Shown here one piece after another: positions 1-6,974 of a stretch of DNA of 24,157 bases. How positions within the stretch are numbered: position 1 is the first letter of the stretch; each line of letters opens with the position of its first letter. Origin of the DNA: a virus. The translations under genes were made by a program, and so were the position numbers. Under the pieces are notes generated by a model that was given only the letters and a program-made list of their open reading frames with translations, did not search any database and was not told the DNA's origin. The DNA lies in IMG/VR virus record IMGVR_UViG_3300012923_000014, positions 1 to 24,157 of that record; one strand, written 5' to 3'.

Positions 1-830
1 TAACTGGTCTAACGCTGTCTGGCTTTACCAATGGTGTTCTTGTATCGAACAACTCGGGCGTTATAGGTGAAGTTTCCACGACCAATCATTCACTTCTGGT
101 GGGTAATAGTTCTGGGACTATATCATCTTTGGGTGTAGCAACCAATGGTCAAATACCTATTGGTTCAACCGGTGCCAATCCTGTTTTAAATACGATTACC
201 GCAGGGACTGGCATATCGGTGACCAATGGGGCAGGAACGATCACCATTGCATCTACCGGAGTTAGTCTTACCTTTGATGGTAATACAGGAAGCGCAACAC
301 CGGCAGCAGGGATACTCAACATTGTAGGAACTGGCGGTTTAACAACAACCGCATCGGGCAATACAGTAACTATTGCTGGTGGTTCTAATGTTCCTCAATC
401 AATAACTCTCAATCTTACTAACTCACAGATTAAGAACCTGCAAGCTACACCGATTCAGATTCTTGCTGCACAAGGCGCTAATACTATCGTTGTTCCTATC
501 AGTTCGGTAGCTTTCCTAAACTATGGCGGAAGTAATGCTTTCGTAGCTCCTTCAGGCTTAGGGATTGCTCTTTATTTTACTAATGTGAACACCGGCAGTA
601 CTCTCTTAGCTCCTGTATCTTCAGGAGGTGCCTTTTCTAAAACCACAAGTAACTATCAGATAATATCTATTCCTCAGAACAATGCTGGTACTCCAACTGC
701 GTCTTGTATTAACCAACCTCTTTTTGTGGCGATTGATCAGACTGCAAGTGGAGAAATTACCGGGAATGCAGCCAATGACAATACCATAAGTATTCGTCTT
801 GAGTATTTTGTATTAACGGTACCTCTTTGA
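1..830 (+). CDS. Tail-fibre-like virion protein, 5' truncated by window edge
   Basis: The frame is open from base 3 with no stop, so the gene starts outside the window; the internal GTG at 99 is not its start. The visible 275 residues are rich in Gly, Thr, Ser, Asn and Ala. The first part carries two loose copies of a repeat around 'NGVLVSNNSG' and 'NGQIPIGSTGANPV', followed by 'TAGTGISVTNGAGTITIAS'. Such beta-rich repeats are common in phage tail fibres and other trimeric beta-structured virion proteins. The last 140 residues lack the repeat and could form a globular tip domain. It ends just before a possible promoter and a GC-rich hairpin, which suggests the end of a tail operon. The structural class is fairly safe; receptor binding is inference. 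Confidence 0.6.
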   Translation, partial: TGLTLSGFTNGVLVSNNSGVIGEVSTTNHSLLVGNSSGTISSLGVATNGQIPIGSTGANPVLNTITAGTGISVTNGAGTITIASTGVSLTFDGNTGSATPAAGILNIVGTGGLTTTASGNTVTIAGGSNVPQSITLNLTNSQIKNLQATPIQILAAQGANTIVVPISSVAFLNYGGSNAFVAPSGLGIALYFTNVNTGSTLLAPVSSGGAFSKTTSNYQIISIPQNNAGTPTASCINQPLFVAIDQTASGEITGNAANDNTISIRLEYFVLTVPL

Positions 831-834
831 TTTG

Positions 835-843
835 TGTTATACT
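835..843 (+). promoter_or_regulatory. Possible extended -10 promoter for the small exported genes
   Basis: TGTTATACT fits an extended -10 (TG, one base, TATACT at 838-843). No good -35 is visible at 17 bp. It lies just after the tail gene stop and about 85 bp ahead of the ATG at 928. A similar GTTATACT occurs ahead of the gene at 10247. Confidence 0.3.
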
Positions 844-887
844 AGGTTTTCCCTTTATATACTACGGTATGTAAAGTGGGCTTTATA

Positions 888-910
888 TCCCCCCGGATTA
901 TCTGGGGGGA
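888..910 (+). terminator. GC-rich hairpin before the 928 gene
   Basis: TCCCCCC (888-894) pairs perfectly with GGGGGGA (904-910) around a 9-base loop. No strong T-run follows, so it may be a weak terminator for the tail genes or an RNA structure next to the AAGGAG ribosome site of the following gene. Confidence 0.4.
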
Positions 911-927
911 ATTTAAGGAGATAAAAT

Positions 928-1248
928 ATGAAATCTTATCTTATACTCATGCATCTTCTGAGCTGTCTTTGCCTTAAAGGTATGAATACTCCTCCGTCTT
1001 CGCCTCAACGCTACGCCCATGCTTCGCATAATGCTACGCAGGGCACAGCAGGACAAAATCTCCCACAACCCTTTATTGTAAATGCCGCCCCAATGTCTCC
1101 TTATGCCGTAGCAACGCAGTGTCATCTATCGGTAAAAGCCTATAAGAAGCAAAACAATGCTTTTATACGGGTAAGCCTCTATTATAACAACCTAAAAATC
1201 ATGCAGAATGATTATGATCTTAATCTTCAGGAGATAGCAAAACTGTGA
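928..1248 (+). CDS. Small exported protein of unknown function
   Basis: A good ribosome site (aaggag, 7 bases before ATG) supports the start. The 106-residue product begins MKSYLILMHLLSCLCL, a short signal-peptide-like leader, followed by a Pro/Ser/Asn-rich stretch (about residues 20-60) and a C-terminal part with charged and aromatic residues. I recognise no domain and no clear lipobox. The leader closely matches that of the next gene (shared pattern MK-x-x-LIL-x-HLL), so the two probably form a pair of exported accessory proteins. They sit just after tail genes, outside the replication and head modules, which fits morons: cargo acting on the host envelope or against competing phages. That role is inferred from position and leader only. 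Confidence 0.5.
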   Translation: MKSYLILMHLLSCLCLKGMNTPPSSPQRYAHASHNATQGTAGQNLPQPFIVNAAPMSPYAVATQCHLSVKAYKKQNNAFIRVSLYYNNLKIMQNDYDLNLQEIAKL

Positions 1249-1257
1249 GGATAATCT

Positions 1258-1629
1258 ATGAAGACTTCTCTTATATTGGTTCACCTTCTTATGTCTCTTC
1301 CTTTTCAAGCCGCTGACTCAAGTAGAACTAACAATGCCCAAAGCTCTTCTGAACTACGGGGAAGGGCTTCTTCTGCTATACCAATTTTGCCCGTGCCAGC
1401 ATCTTCTGGTATGAGCAGTACATTTCCTGATGATGAACGTCCTAGGCGCGGTGTATTTGAACCTCATATGCGTCGTGTTGAAGAAGACTTTATACGCCAG
1501 ATTCATTTTAAAACTACCATTACTCGAAGCGGGACTAACGCAAACTTCGCAGATACTTTTGAAATAGAGATAAGAGGGTATTTGAGAGAGAAGATAGTTT
1601 TAAGGCAGCTTGTTAAGGTTATTCTTTGA
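1258..1629 (+). CDS. Small exported protein, paired with the preceding gene
   Basis: The gene follows its neighbour by 9 bases with gagga before the ATG. The 123-residue product starts MKTSLILVHLLMSLPFQAA, a typical signal peptide with likely cleavage after the Ala pair near residue 19. A low-complexity Ser/Pro/Arg stretch (20-70) leads to a charged C-terminal half with a possible amphipathic strand pattern near 'DTFEIEIRGYLREKIV'. No domain is recognised. Its last 11 bases overlap the convergent minus-strand gene. Function unknown; an exported accessory protein is the best description. Confidence 0.5.
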   Translation: MKTSLILVHLLMSLPFQAADSSRTNNAQSSSELRGRASSAIPILPVPASSGMSSTFPDDERPRRGVFEPHMRRVEEDFIRQIHFKTTITRSGTNANFADTFEIEIRGYLREKIVLRQLVKVIL

Positions 1630-1876
1630 TCTTTTTAAGGCACTCTTCCAGAAATTTAACATCTTCGAATCGAGGTTTCAATGCCTGTATCACCAATTCT
1701 TCAACGGCCATCCAATTAGGATTTATTTCATCTTCTGCTGTTTGAATAAAAAGCCGGCTGGCTGTCCCTTCATCATTCAAGTGGAGAATGCATAATGTTT
1801 TATACGGTGCAGCGTCATATTTAGTCGGAGGAGCCGTATAACGAATTATCATTATTACTCTTTTTAAAAGAGGCAT
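1619..1876 (-). CDS. Hypothetical 77-85 aa protein
   Basis: Reads leftward after the HNH gene. The longest form is 85 residues, but its ATG at 1876 lies inside a 9-bp inverted repeat and has no ribosome site. The ATG at 1852 (MIIRYTAPPTKYDA, 77 residues) has a weak aagag upstream and is the more likely start. The protein is mixed alpha/beta in composition with an acidic middle and a Lys/Glu-rich end (EECLKKIKE). No family recognised. Same strand as ERF and HNH, so it may be the last gene of that unit. Confidence 0.45.
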   Translation of the reverse strand: MPLLKRVIMIIRYTAPPTKYDAAPYKTLCILHLNDEGTASRLFIQTAEDEINPNWMAVEELVIQALKPRFEDVKFLEECLKKIKE

Positions 1877-1911
1877 GCAGCTTGAAGAGGCTTTCTTATG
1901 TTCTGCATGCC
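1872..1911. repeat. 9-bp inverted repeat with 22-base loop
   Basis: GGCATGCAG (1872-1880) and CTGCATGCC (1903-1911) are perfect complements, each holding a GCATGC palindrome. No T-run follows on either strand. It lies between the HNH gene and the small minus-strand gene and covers the latter's upstream ATG. Confidence 0.5.
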
Positions 1912-1942
1912 CACATAAAATATCTTGAAGTATACATCAATA

Positions 1943-1993
1943 CTACGCCTGGTCCAAATAGTCGTGTTTTTGGATATTTGAACCAAGCCGTAG
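1943..1993. repeat. Long imperfect hairpin beside the HNH gene
   Basis: Bases 1943-1960 pair with 1975-1993 through about 16 bp (CTACG with CGTAG at the base, GGT with ACC, CAAATA with TATTTG at the top), interrupted by a bulge and mismatches, around a 14-base loop. It starts 6 bases past the HNH stop codon and lacks a T-run, so it is not an obvious terminator. Confidence 0.45.
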
Positions 1994-1999
1994 AAGCTA

Positions 2000-2524
2000 T
2001 CATGAACTATTCAACATCTCGATAACATAAGGTCTTTTTTTGATTGCCCATAACAATTGAGGGCGAATTTTATGTTTCTGTCTTATTTCTTTTTGGGACA
2101 ATCCATTTTTTATATCTTTTGCTATTTCTAGATGACGCTTTTTTGCTTTTTCCGTTCTTGCTTGTCTACATGGCCCATACCCGTTTTTTAATCTTCCTTT
2201 TATTTTGGCATCTTGCATATTGTTTTTGTGGGTAGCAAGCATTATGTGAGTAGGATTAACACAAGATGGATTGTCGCAAGAGTGGCAACAAAAAAGAGTA
2301 GGAGGGATAGGAGAATTATAATAAAGTACCCATGAAAGTCTGTGAGCCAAATATGAATATTGTTTTTTTTCTAATTGAACAACAATTGATCCGTATCCAG
2401 GCTTATTTTTTCTTGCTTTCCATTCCCAACAATCATCTTTACCACGTTTTTCGAATTTACTATAAAATCGTTCTTTTAGATCATTAAAACTCTCCTTGCT
2501 TAACGCAAAGAGGTCGAAGGCCAT
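2000..2524 (-). CDS. HNH endonuclease, homing-type
   Basis: The 174-residue protein carries an HNH nuclease core of the zinc-stabilised phage type: 'HRLSW' near residue 61, then CCHSCDNPSCVNPTHI (79-94) with the catalytic His-Asn-His around H81, N90 and H93 and Cys pairs placed to bind zinc, then the usual 'KNNMQDAKIKGR' tail. Residues 125-165 (LSQKEIRQKHKI) look like a helix-turn-helix DNA-binding module, common in homing nucleases. Expected activity is a site-specific nick or double-strand cut. It begins 9 bases after the ERF stop on the same strand with aagg before the ATG. It is free-standing: no intron or intein boundary is visible around it. It could be a selfish homing gene, or could act on the capsid introns in trans; the second idea is speculation. 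Confidence 0.85.
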   Translation of the reverse strand: MAFDLFALSKESFNDLKERFYSKFEKRGKDDCWEWKARKNKPGYGSIVVQLEKKQYSYLAHRLSWVLYYNSPIPPTLFCCHSCDNPSCVNPTHIMLATHKNNMQDAKIKGRLKNGYGPCRQARTEKAKKRHLEIAKDIKNGLSQKEIRQKHKIRPQLLWAIKKRPYVIEMLNSS

Positions 2525-2533
2525 TTTTATACC

Positions 2534-3241
2534 TTACTTGTGTGATTTAGGATTATTACGAGATTCTTTTATTTCTCTGACTCTGTTTATAGCAGTTATG
2601 AATTTTGATTTTGGCATGTCCGCAAGCGCATGTATCTTAAGACCATTTAACACCATCTCAGTGATGTCCGTATATTCTGCAAGCTCATACTCTAACTCTT
2701 CTAATTGCTCTCGCGTGATTGTTATATGAGATTCTTCTTTTGGATTATATTTTGTGTTCAGCGAAGTTCCCTTCTTTGTCTCTTCACGCACACTGCCCAT
2801 AACCAATTCACCATCATCATCCTCATCCGAGGTGATCACACCAGTTATCGCTGCGTAGGTATAACGCTTCAGATAAGTAATACATGATCCCAAGGACTGG
2901 ATATCATTCTTCACGGGTAGGATACGCATTGATGTACGCATAAATTGCCCTGAAGAATGACACAGGATGCAATGTAATATATTTGCCCCGTCTTCATTGG
3001 GCAGAATCTGGTGGATCACACTCAGGCCGTATTTGGTTAATGCGGGACGCGATGCCCGCACAATATCTGCCAGGTCTGCGTAACGTGATTTGAAGAATGG
3101 GTTCTCTGATGACAGACCGGCAACACGCATCTCTGATTGTGCTTTAGCCAATGCTGCAAAGAGTTCTTTTAGGTCTAACGATTCGTTGGGACTATTATTT
3201 CGAGGTGCTTTTGGTAACAATACTTCTTGGGTTATTTCCAT
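2534..3241 (-). CDS. erf: ERF-family single-strand annealing recombinase
   Basis: Residues about 25-145 match the ERF annealing domain: 'LFAALAKAQSEM', the signature 'NPFFKSRYADLADIVRAS', 'LGSCITYLKRYTYAAITGV' and then an acidic DEDDDGE. ERF proteins bind single-stranded DNA and anneal homologous strands, serving phage recombination and circularisation of terminally redundant genomes. The length (235 aa) fits the family. The C-terminal 90 residues are charged and helical, as is usual for the variable tail. It is the first gene of a leftward unit; a TATAAT lies about 37 bp upstream on the minus strand. Minor start uncertainty: the site before the ATG is only gaga. Confidence 0.88.
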   Translation of the reverse strand: MEITQEVLLPKAPRNNSPNESLDLKELFAALAKAQSEMRVAGLSSENPFFKSRYADLADIVRASRPALTKYGLSVIHQILPNEDGANILHCILCHSSGQFMRTSMRILPVKNDIQSLGSCITYLKRYTYAAITGVITSDEDDDGELVMGSVREETKKGTSLNTKYNPKEESHITITREQLEELEYELAEYTDITEMVLNGLKIHALADMPKSKFITAINRVREIKESRNNPKSHK

Positions 3242-3277
3242 CTCATTTTTCTCTGTTTGTGTGTAATTCTACGTATA

Positions 3278-3283
3278 ATTATA
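3278..3283 (-). promoter_or_regulatory. Likely -10 box for the leftward ERF unit
   Basis: On the minus strand the sequence reads ctgcTATAATtatacg, with TATAAT at 3283-3278, about 37 bases before the ERF ATG. No convincing -35 is present. The A/T-rich gap between the divergent ERF and winged-helix genes is where a divergent control region would be expected. Confidence 0.4.
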
Positions 3284-3367
3284 GCAGATTTGATAGCTTG
3301 GAAAACTAAAATGAAAATTTTTCTTGCTGATTTAATACGATGCGCTATGCTTTATCTAATTTATTGA

Positions 3368-3396
3368 CAAAAAAAAAGAGGGCTGTGAAAGCCCTC
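3368..3396 (-). terminator. Rho-independent terminator, minus strand
   Basis: GAGGGCT (3378-3384) and AGCCCTC (3390-3396) form a 7-bp stem with a 5-base loop. Read on the minus strand it is followed directly by a run of nine T. It would stop leftward transcription entering from the rightward operon before it reaches ERF, insulating the divergent units. Confidence 0.65.
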
Positions 3397-3467
3397 CAAA
3401 TAATTAGTTTTGCTAGACCACACAATCAGAAAATTGTATCTAACAGAACCAAAGCGAAAAGGTTAAC

Positions 3468-4718
3468 GTGAATCAACCCGGTCAATCAGATCAAACCCGA
3501 AAAGATCAACCCGAAAAAAAGAATATAGTGGAAAAGACCCCTTGTCAACAGTACATTCTCCAATATCCAACACAACTCGTGTATGACTTAACCGATTCTG
3601 AACTCACCGTTCTGGATAGAATTCTTTTCTATGTAGCCCGCTATGGGAATACGATACAATTCAATCAGACCTACTTTGGAGAACAACAAGGATTCACACG
3701 TCAAACTGCAAATAGGGCAATAGCGAAATTCAAAAAACTTGGCCTTATCCTCATTAAACAGCGACGTATAGGTTGTGGCATTCTTTCGATCACCAACTAC
3801 TTTTCATTGCCTAGAGTGCGTGCAATATTATCACGTTTTTTCAATGCATATCCTGTGTTCAAGATTGGCATTTCTATGTTACTATCAGAATATGTTACAG
3901 CCTATAAGAATAAGACTTCTTCTCCGGATCCGGCCAGACGGTTATTTAGAATTGGTCTTAATAGAAGTGCCGTAAACAAAGCATACCAAAGAAGCGATAA
4001 AAAAGTGAATGAAGTTACAATCAGAAAGATTTTGGATATTGAACGGGCTTTGGTTGCCAGGGGAGAGAGCCTGGATACCATGGACACGGAGAAGCTTGCT
4101 GCTTTTTCGGATGAATGCCTAGATTCTGTCTCCATGCAAATGAAAAAAGCACATCCTAAACAACCGTTTGCCTTTTTTATGCATCTTTGCATGAAGTGGT
4201 GCAAAGAAAACAATCAGGAACCTATATTTGCCAAAGCCGATGCATTGCGCCAGCTCAATCTGCTTTCTAAGTTTAGAGCCAGCCGGCCGGCTAGTATTGC
4301 AGAGCAAATAAAAGCAAAAGAGCCACAACGGAACAGCTATAGCCAGCAAGTACGCGATACGATGGCTCGTGAAAGAGCAGCCGCTGAAGAACGGGTAAGA
4401 AGATTTTCAGAAGTTCAGCTCGTTGATGAGATCGCTGGTATGAAGTGGCACGTTGAGAATCTAACCGAACGTTCGCTGAAGGGTGAACCTGGCGCCCCGA
4501 TGGCATTGATGATGGCCAAAGGAACTCTGGCAAGACGAGAGCATGAGCTGTCTGCCTTATTGAATCCCCCTAAAACCAACCAAACTTCAACGGAGATAAA
4601 AGTTTCCCCTGTTAGACATACGAACGCTGCACCCCCTACCCAAATCGTTAACCATATGGCAAATTTATTCACGGATGGATTAAACGGAGACGAGAGTGAC
4701 GAAGACGTACTTGATTGA
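3468..4718 (+). CDS. Winged-helix DNA-binding protein, possible replication initiator
   Basis: GTG start with aaaagg 6 bases upstream. The 416-residue protein has an N-terminal winged-helix pattern at about residues 35-115: 'LTDSELTVLDRILFYVARYG', then 'TRQTANRAIAKFKKLGLIL' as recognition helix plus wing 'QRRIGCGILSITNYF'. This layout is seen in phage and plasmid replication initiators and DnaD-like or O-like proteins. The rest is helical and charged: a basic middle (SPDPARRLFRIGLNR) and a Glu/Arg-rich coiled stretch near 290-370. It leads the rightward operon opposite ERF and is followed by a RusA-like gene, a usual replication/recombination arrangement. A transcription regulator is the alternative. 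No helicase or primase motifs seen. Confidence 0.6.
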   Translation: MNQPGQSDQTRKDQPEKKNIVEKTPCQQYILQYPTQLVYDLTDSELTVLDRILFYVARYGNTIQFNQTYFGEQQGFTRQTANRAIAKFKKLGLILIKQRRIGCGILSITNYFSLPRVRAILSRFFNAYPVFKIGISMLLSEYVTAYKNKTSSPDPARRLFRIGLNRSAVNKAYQRSDKKVNEVTIRKILDIERALVARGESLDTMDTEKLAAFSDECLDSVSMQMKKAHPKQPFAFFMHLCMKWCKENNQEPIFAKADALRQLNLLSKFRASRPASIAEQIKAKEPQRNSYSQQVRDTMARERAAAEERVRRFSEVQLVDEIAGMKWHVENLTERSLKGEPGAPMALMMAKGTLARREHELSALLNPPKTNQTSTEIKVSPVRHTNAAPPTQIVNHMANLFTDGLNGDESDEDVLD

Positions 4719-5112
4719 AGGTGACTTTATGCCTCTAGCCCGCCATAGGGCTTCAAGAGGCAAGCTTTTTGACGCATGGGCTCACAGCCATTTGATTTTC
4801 ACGAGTGTGCTTGAAACACAACACATGAAGCAACGTTTCTTTGAGTCTCCTATAGCAATAAAGGCTATATTCTTCCTTGACTTCCCTGAAGGTATGGGAG
4901 AGAAAAGAAGGCAAGAACGTAATAACAGATTCCATATGACACGACCTGCATTAGGAGCTCTTACAAAGGCCATAGAAGATCTGTGCACTGGTTTGCTTTT
5001 TGAGGATCCTGCTATAATTGTATCGATGCTCATAGAAAAACGACTGAGTATTATTCCACGCCTTGAGCTCATTATAAGCGAGGTAAAAGATGCCAAAAGA
5101 GATGGTAGTTAA
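4696..5112 (+). CDS. RusA-like Holliday junction resolvase with degenerate active site
   Basis: The 138-residue length and layout match RusA resolvases: an N-terminal strand 'YLIEGDFMPLARHRA' (the family's G-x-P-x-x-x-R-x-R region), a central basic loop, and 'RPALGALTKAIEDL' (83-96) followed by 'FEDPAII' (102-108) and 'IEKRLSI'. RusA normally has K-P-D-x-D-N at the first of these sites and D-D at the second; the Asp residues bind metal for cleavage. Here the first pair is Ala and Gly and the second is Glu-Asp, so the catalytic set is largely missing. The GTG start overlaps the preceding gene by 23 bases and has ggaga upstream. It may bind junctions without cutting, or may be decaying. Confidence 0.55.
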   Translation: MTKTYLIEGDFMPLARHRASRGKLFDAWAHSHLIFTSVLETQHMKQRFFESPIAIKAIFFLDFPEGMGEKRRQERNNRFHMTRPALGALTKAIEDLCTGLLFEDPAIIVSMLIEKRLSIIPRLELIISEVKDAKRDGS

Positions 5113-5647
5113 GAGGAAACGCCATAAAGGGAGGATCGACAATGATCGTTCCAACGGCCCAATCCCCCAACATAGTATGGAAAAGGCAAATGGTACAAAA
5201 ATAGAGCTGTTAGATGAGTACTATAATTACAATAGTCAGAGATTAGTTCCGGTGACGATAGCAACATTGATAAGATTAGCAGAAAATGCCGAGAAGTGGG
5301 CGTACACCACAGAGAAGGGCTATAAAATACAAGACTTTATGATACTGCAAGGCATATCAGAATATAGATGGGCCCGATACTGCCAAATGTGTCCTCGGTT
5401 ACAAGAAGCAAACGATAACATGCTTACCATTTTAGGGTGCAGAAGAGAGGCCGGCCTGATAGAACGTAGATTTGAACCAGGATCAACGATATTCATGATG
5501 CCTAAGTACGACAAGGATTGGGCAGATATGTGCAAATGGCGGGCAAGTTTGAAGCCTAAAGAGGTGGAACATAAGGGTGGTGAGACGTTTGTGGTGATAG
5601 AGAAATATCCAGAAAGTGATTTGGTTCCAAAGAAAGAACAAGAATGA
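5090..5647 (+). CDS. Putative DNA-binding protein, possible small terminase subunit
   Basis: Start overlaps the RusA-like gene by 23 bases, with gaggt upstream. The 185-residue protein has a basic N-terminus (VVKRKRHKGR), a helical middle (about 60-130) with an HTH-like 'IQDFMILQGISEYRWARYCQ', and then 'GLIERRFEPGSTIFMMPKYD'. Phage small terminases often have an N-terminal HTH of this sort and a C-terminal part that ends with a description-poor strand region, and the gene lies upstream of the large terminase, though 1.9 kb away. I offer this as a possibility only. The last 34 bases of the gene recur as a direct repeat at 5906-5939. Confidence 0.4.
   Translation: MPKEMVVKRKRHKGRIDNDRSNGPIPQHSMEKANGTKIELLDEYYNYNSQRLVPVTIATLIRLAENAEKWAYTTEKGYKIQDFMILQGISEYRWARYCQMCPRLQEANDNMLTILGCRREAGLIERRFEPGSTIFMMPKYDKDWADMCKWRASLKPKEVEHKGGETFVVIEKYPESDLVPKKEQE
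5612..5645 (+). repeat. 34-bp direct repeat, copy 1
   Basis: Bases 5612-5645 are identical to 5906-5939. This copy encodes the C-terminal residues ESDLVPKKEQE of the preceding protein. The two copies flank the gene at 5644. Confidence 0.85.
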
Positions 5648-5907
5648 ACTGGAAAAAGATAAATAATCGTCACGAACTTCCTAAAGATGGTCGACCGTTT
5701 TTAGCCTTTTTTAAGGGAAGAATATGCCTGGCCAACTATGAGAAAGAAGAATGCCGTTATTACGTTGTGTGGGATCCCGCTGAATACGGTCAAGGAATGC
5801 AACTTTCTCAAGAAAGAGAGAGTAAAATAAAACTTATTATAGAGCTCCCACAAGAATTGCATCCATTTGATTTGGAAGCCGATGTTATTAAAAATGAATC
5901 CCGATGA
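5644..5907 (+). CDS. Hypothetical protein inserted between direct repeats
   Basis: The ATG overlaps the preceding TGA (ATGA), so translation is probably coupled. The 87-residue product starts 'MNWKKINNRHELPKDGRPFLAFFKGRICLANY' in outline: a W/K/P pattern near the start, 'GRPFLAFF' and later 'YYVVWDP', which resembles DUF551-type small phage proteins (W-x-x-v-x-x-x-x-P then a short beta core). The gene is bounded on both sides by the same 34-bp repeat, as if the cassette arrived by, or could be lost through, recombination between the copies. Function unknown. Confidence 0.55.
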   Translation: MNWKKINNRHELPKDGRPFLAFFKGRICLANYEKEECRYYVVWDPAEYGQGMQLSQERESKIKLIIELPQELHPFDLEADVIKNESR

Positions 5908-5939
5908 AAGTGATTTGGTTCCAAAGAAAGAACAAGAAT
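5906..5939 (+). repeat. 34-bp direct repeat, copy 2
   Basis: Identical to 5612-5645. Read from an ATG at 5893 it would encode a 15-residue peptide ending in the same ESDLVPKKEQE in the same frame, so a remnant of a gene end has been kept here. It also supplies the purine-rich stretch before the ATG at 5941. Confidence 0.85.
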
Positions 5940-5940
5940 A

Positions 5941-6186
5941 ATGTATGAGGGTCATTGCGATAAATGTGGAAAATCTCTCGGAGAGTTTACCGGTGAAATA
6001 TCTGGTGTTATGGGACCAGATAAAGAAGATGATACGGAAGATTATTTATATGAATTATGTAAGACATGTGCTGAATATTATGATCAATCTATTGAACGGT
6101 TAAAGCTCAATTTTTTAGTTGATTGGTTAAATATTGATACACCACATTTATCACAGCTGGGACGGATAGATAGAAAGAAAGAATAA
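5941..6186 (+). CDS. Small double-CxxC protein, likely zinc-binding
   Basis: An 81-residue acidic protein with 'CDKCG' (7-10) and 'LCKTCAEYYDQSIERL' (about 40), the spacing of a four-cysteine zinc ribbon. It belongs to a group of small proteins in this window built on CxxC, a 20-40 residue spacer, and CxxC followed by a short helix (see 7340, 17738 and the intron 3 ORF at 19640). The ribosome site is weak. Function unknown; in phages such proteins are often nucleic-acid or host-protein binders, but nothing specific shows that here. Confidence 0.6.
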   Translation: MYEGHCDKCGKSLGEFTGEISGVMGPDKEDDTEDYLYELCKTCAEYYDQSIERLKLNFLVDWLNIDTPHLSQLGRIDRKKE

Positions 6187-6188
6187 GA

Positions 6189-6293
6189 ATGAATCCAGAT
6201 AGCTACTGCGCTTTATGTAATGCTGAATTGAGAAGCTTTCACCGATACTATTTCAATTATGACGCTGCTACCTTATTCAAGGATAATGAATGA
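6189..6293 (+). CDS. 34-residue CxxC peptide
   Basis: A short ORF starting MNPDSYCALCNAEL and ending at a TGA that overlaps the next gene's ATG (ATGA at 6290-6293). Purine-rich aagaa precedes it. The Cys-x-x-Cys resembles the first half of the neighbouring double-CxxC proteins, so it may be a shortened relative. The tight coupling on both sides argues that it is translated. Confidence 0.45.
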   Translation: MNPDSYCALCNAELRSFHRYYFNYDAATLFKDNE

Positions 6294-6481
6294 GCGATAA
6301 AACATTCACCGTTAAAACATATGTCGATGGAAATATAGAAACCTATGAGAATTGTGACAAGGATTTCATAATCACTTTGTTGACATGTCCCGCTTGTGAG
6401 ACTTCAGACTTTGCTATGCAGATATGTGGAAGAGATTTCATCGACACAGTAAATTTCTTCAGGGAAAATGATGGAAAGTAA
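6290..6481 (+). CDS. Hypothetical 63 aa protein
   Basis: Good aagga site before the ATG, and stop/start overlap with both neighbours. The product 'MSDKTFTVKTYVDGNIETYE' has a beta-hairpin-like start, then CPAC (33-36) and a later single Cys. It has only one CxxC, unlike its double-CxxC neighbours. Function unknown. Confidence 0.55.
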   Translation: MSDKTFTVKTYVDGNIETYENCDKDFIITLLTCPACETSDFAMQICGRDFIDTVNFFRENDGK

Positions 6482-6974
6482 AATATACGATATAGAAAAA
6501 CTCAATAAAGCAGCAAAAGAGTTTAAACAATTTATGGATAAAAAATATGAGAATAAAGGAGAAGATAAAACTCGTGAGCAAGTACGCGCAGATAGCCTGA
6601 AAGAGATCAGTGAACTTGAGAAGAAATACAGAGTTACTTGTTCTAATGCAGGAATACTTAATGATTTGCTGAAGTATAAAGACTTTATAATCGACAACAG
6701 TTCTGATCTTGCTAAGGGTAGGTTGCTTAATGTGTTATTGCAGCGGCAGAGAGATTATTTTACTATCTATTCTTCGAATCAGGCGCATGATTTTTATGCA
6801 AATCTTGCTGAAGTATACAAGCAAGACATCTTTGGGATGCTTTCCTTTCTCATTCGTTCTGTGGAACAAGAGTTTAAAACTGAATCTGAAAAAGAAATAG
6901 AGCTAGTATTTGATAATAAATGCACACCTGATGAGATAGAAGAATATCGGAAAAAGGCAGACGATGGAAAATAA
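6468..6974 (+). CDS. Hypothetical helical protein, 168 aa
   Basis: Overlaps the preceding gene by 14 bases and the next by 11. Strongly helical and charged (about residues 5-55 rich in Lys and Glu, likely coiled coil), followed by 'LLNVLLQRQRDYFTIYSS' and an acidic C-terminus ending 'EEYRKKADDGK'. No known domain. Its place in the coupled early operon suggests a phage-specific accessory or replication-linked role, which is inference. Confidence 0.6.
   Translation: MMESKIYDIEKLNKAAKEFKQFMDKKYENKGEDKTREQVRADSLKEISELEKKYRVTCSNAGILNDLLKYKDFIIDNSSDLAKGRLLNVLLQRQRDYFTIYSSNQAHDFYANLAEVYKQDIFGMLSFLIRSVEQEFKTESEKEIELVFDNKCTPDEIEEYRKKADDGK

Noticed and set aside
99-101. GTG as the start of the first tail gene
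   Set aside because: The frame is open to the left edge and the repeat pattern runs through it, so the gene is truncated, not started here.
2044-2235. Plus-strand hydrophobic ORF opposite the HNH gene
   Set aside because: It is the antisense shadow of the HNH gene; no ribosome site.
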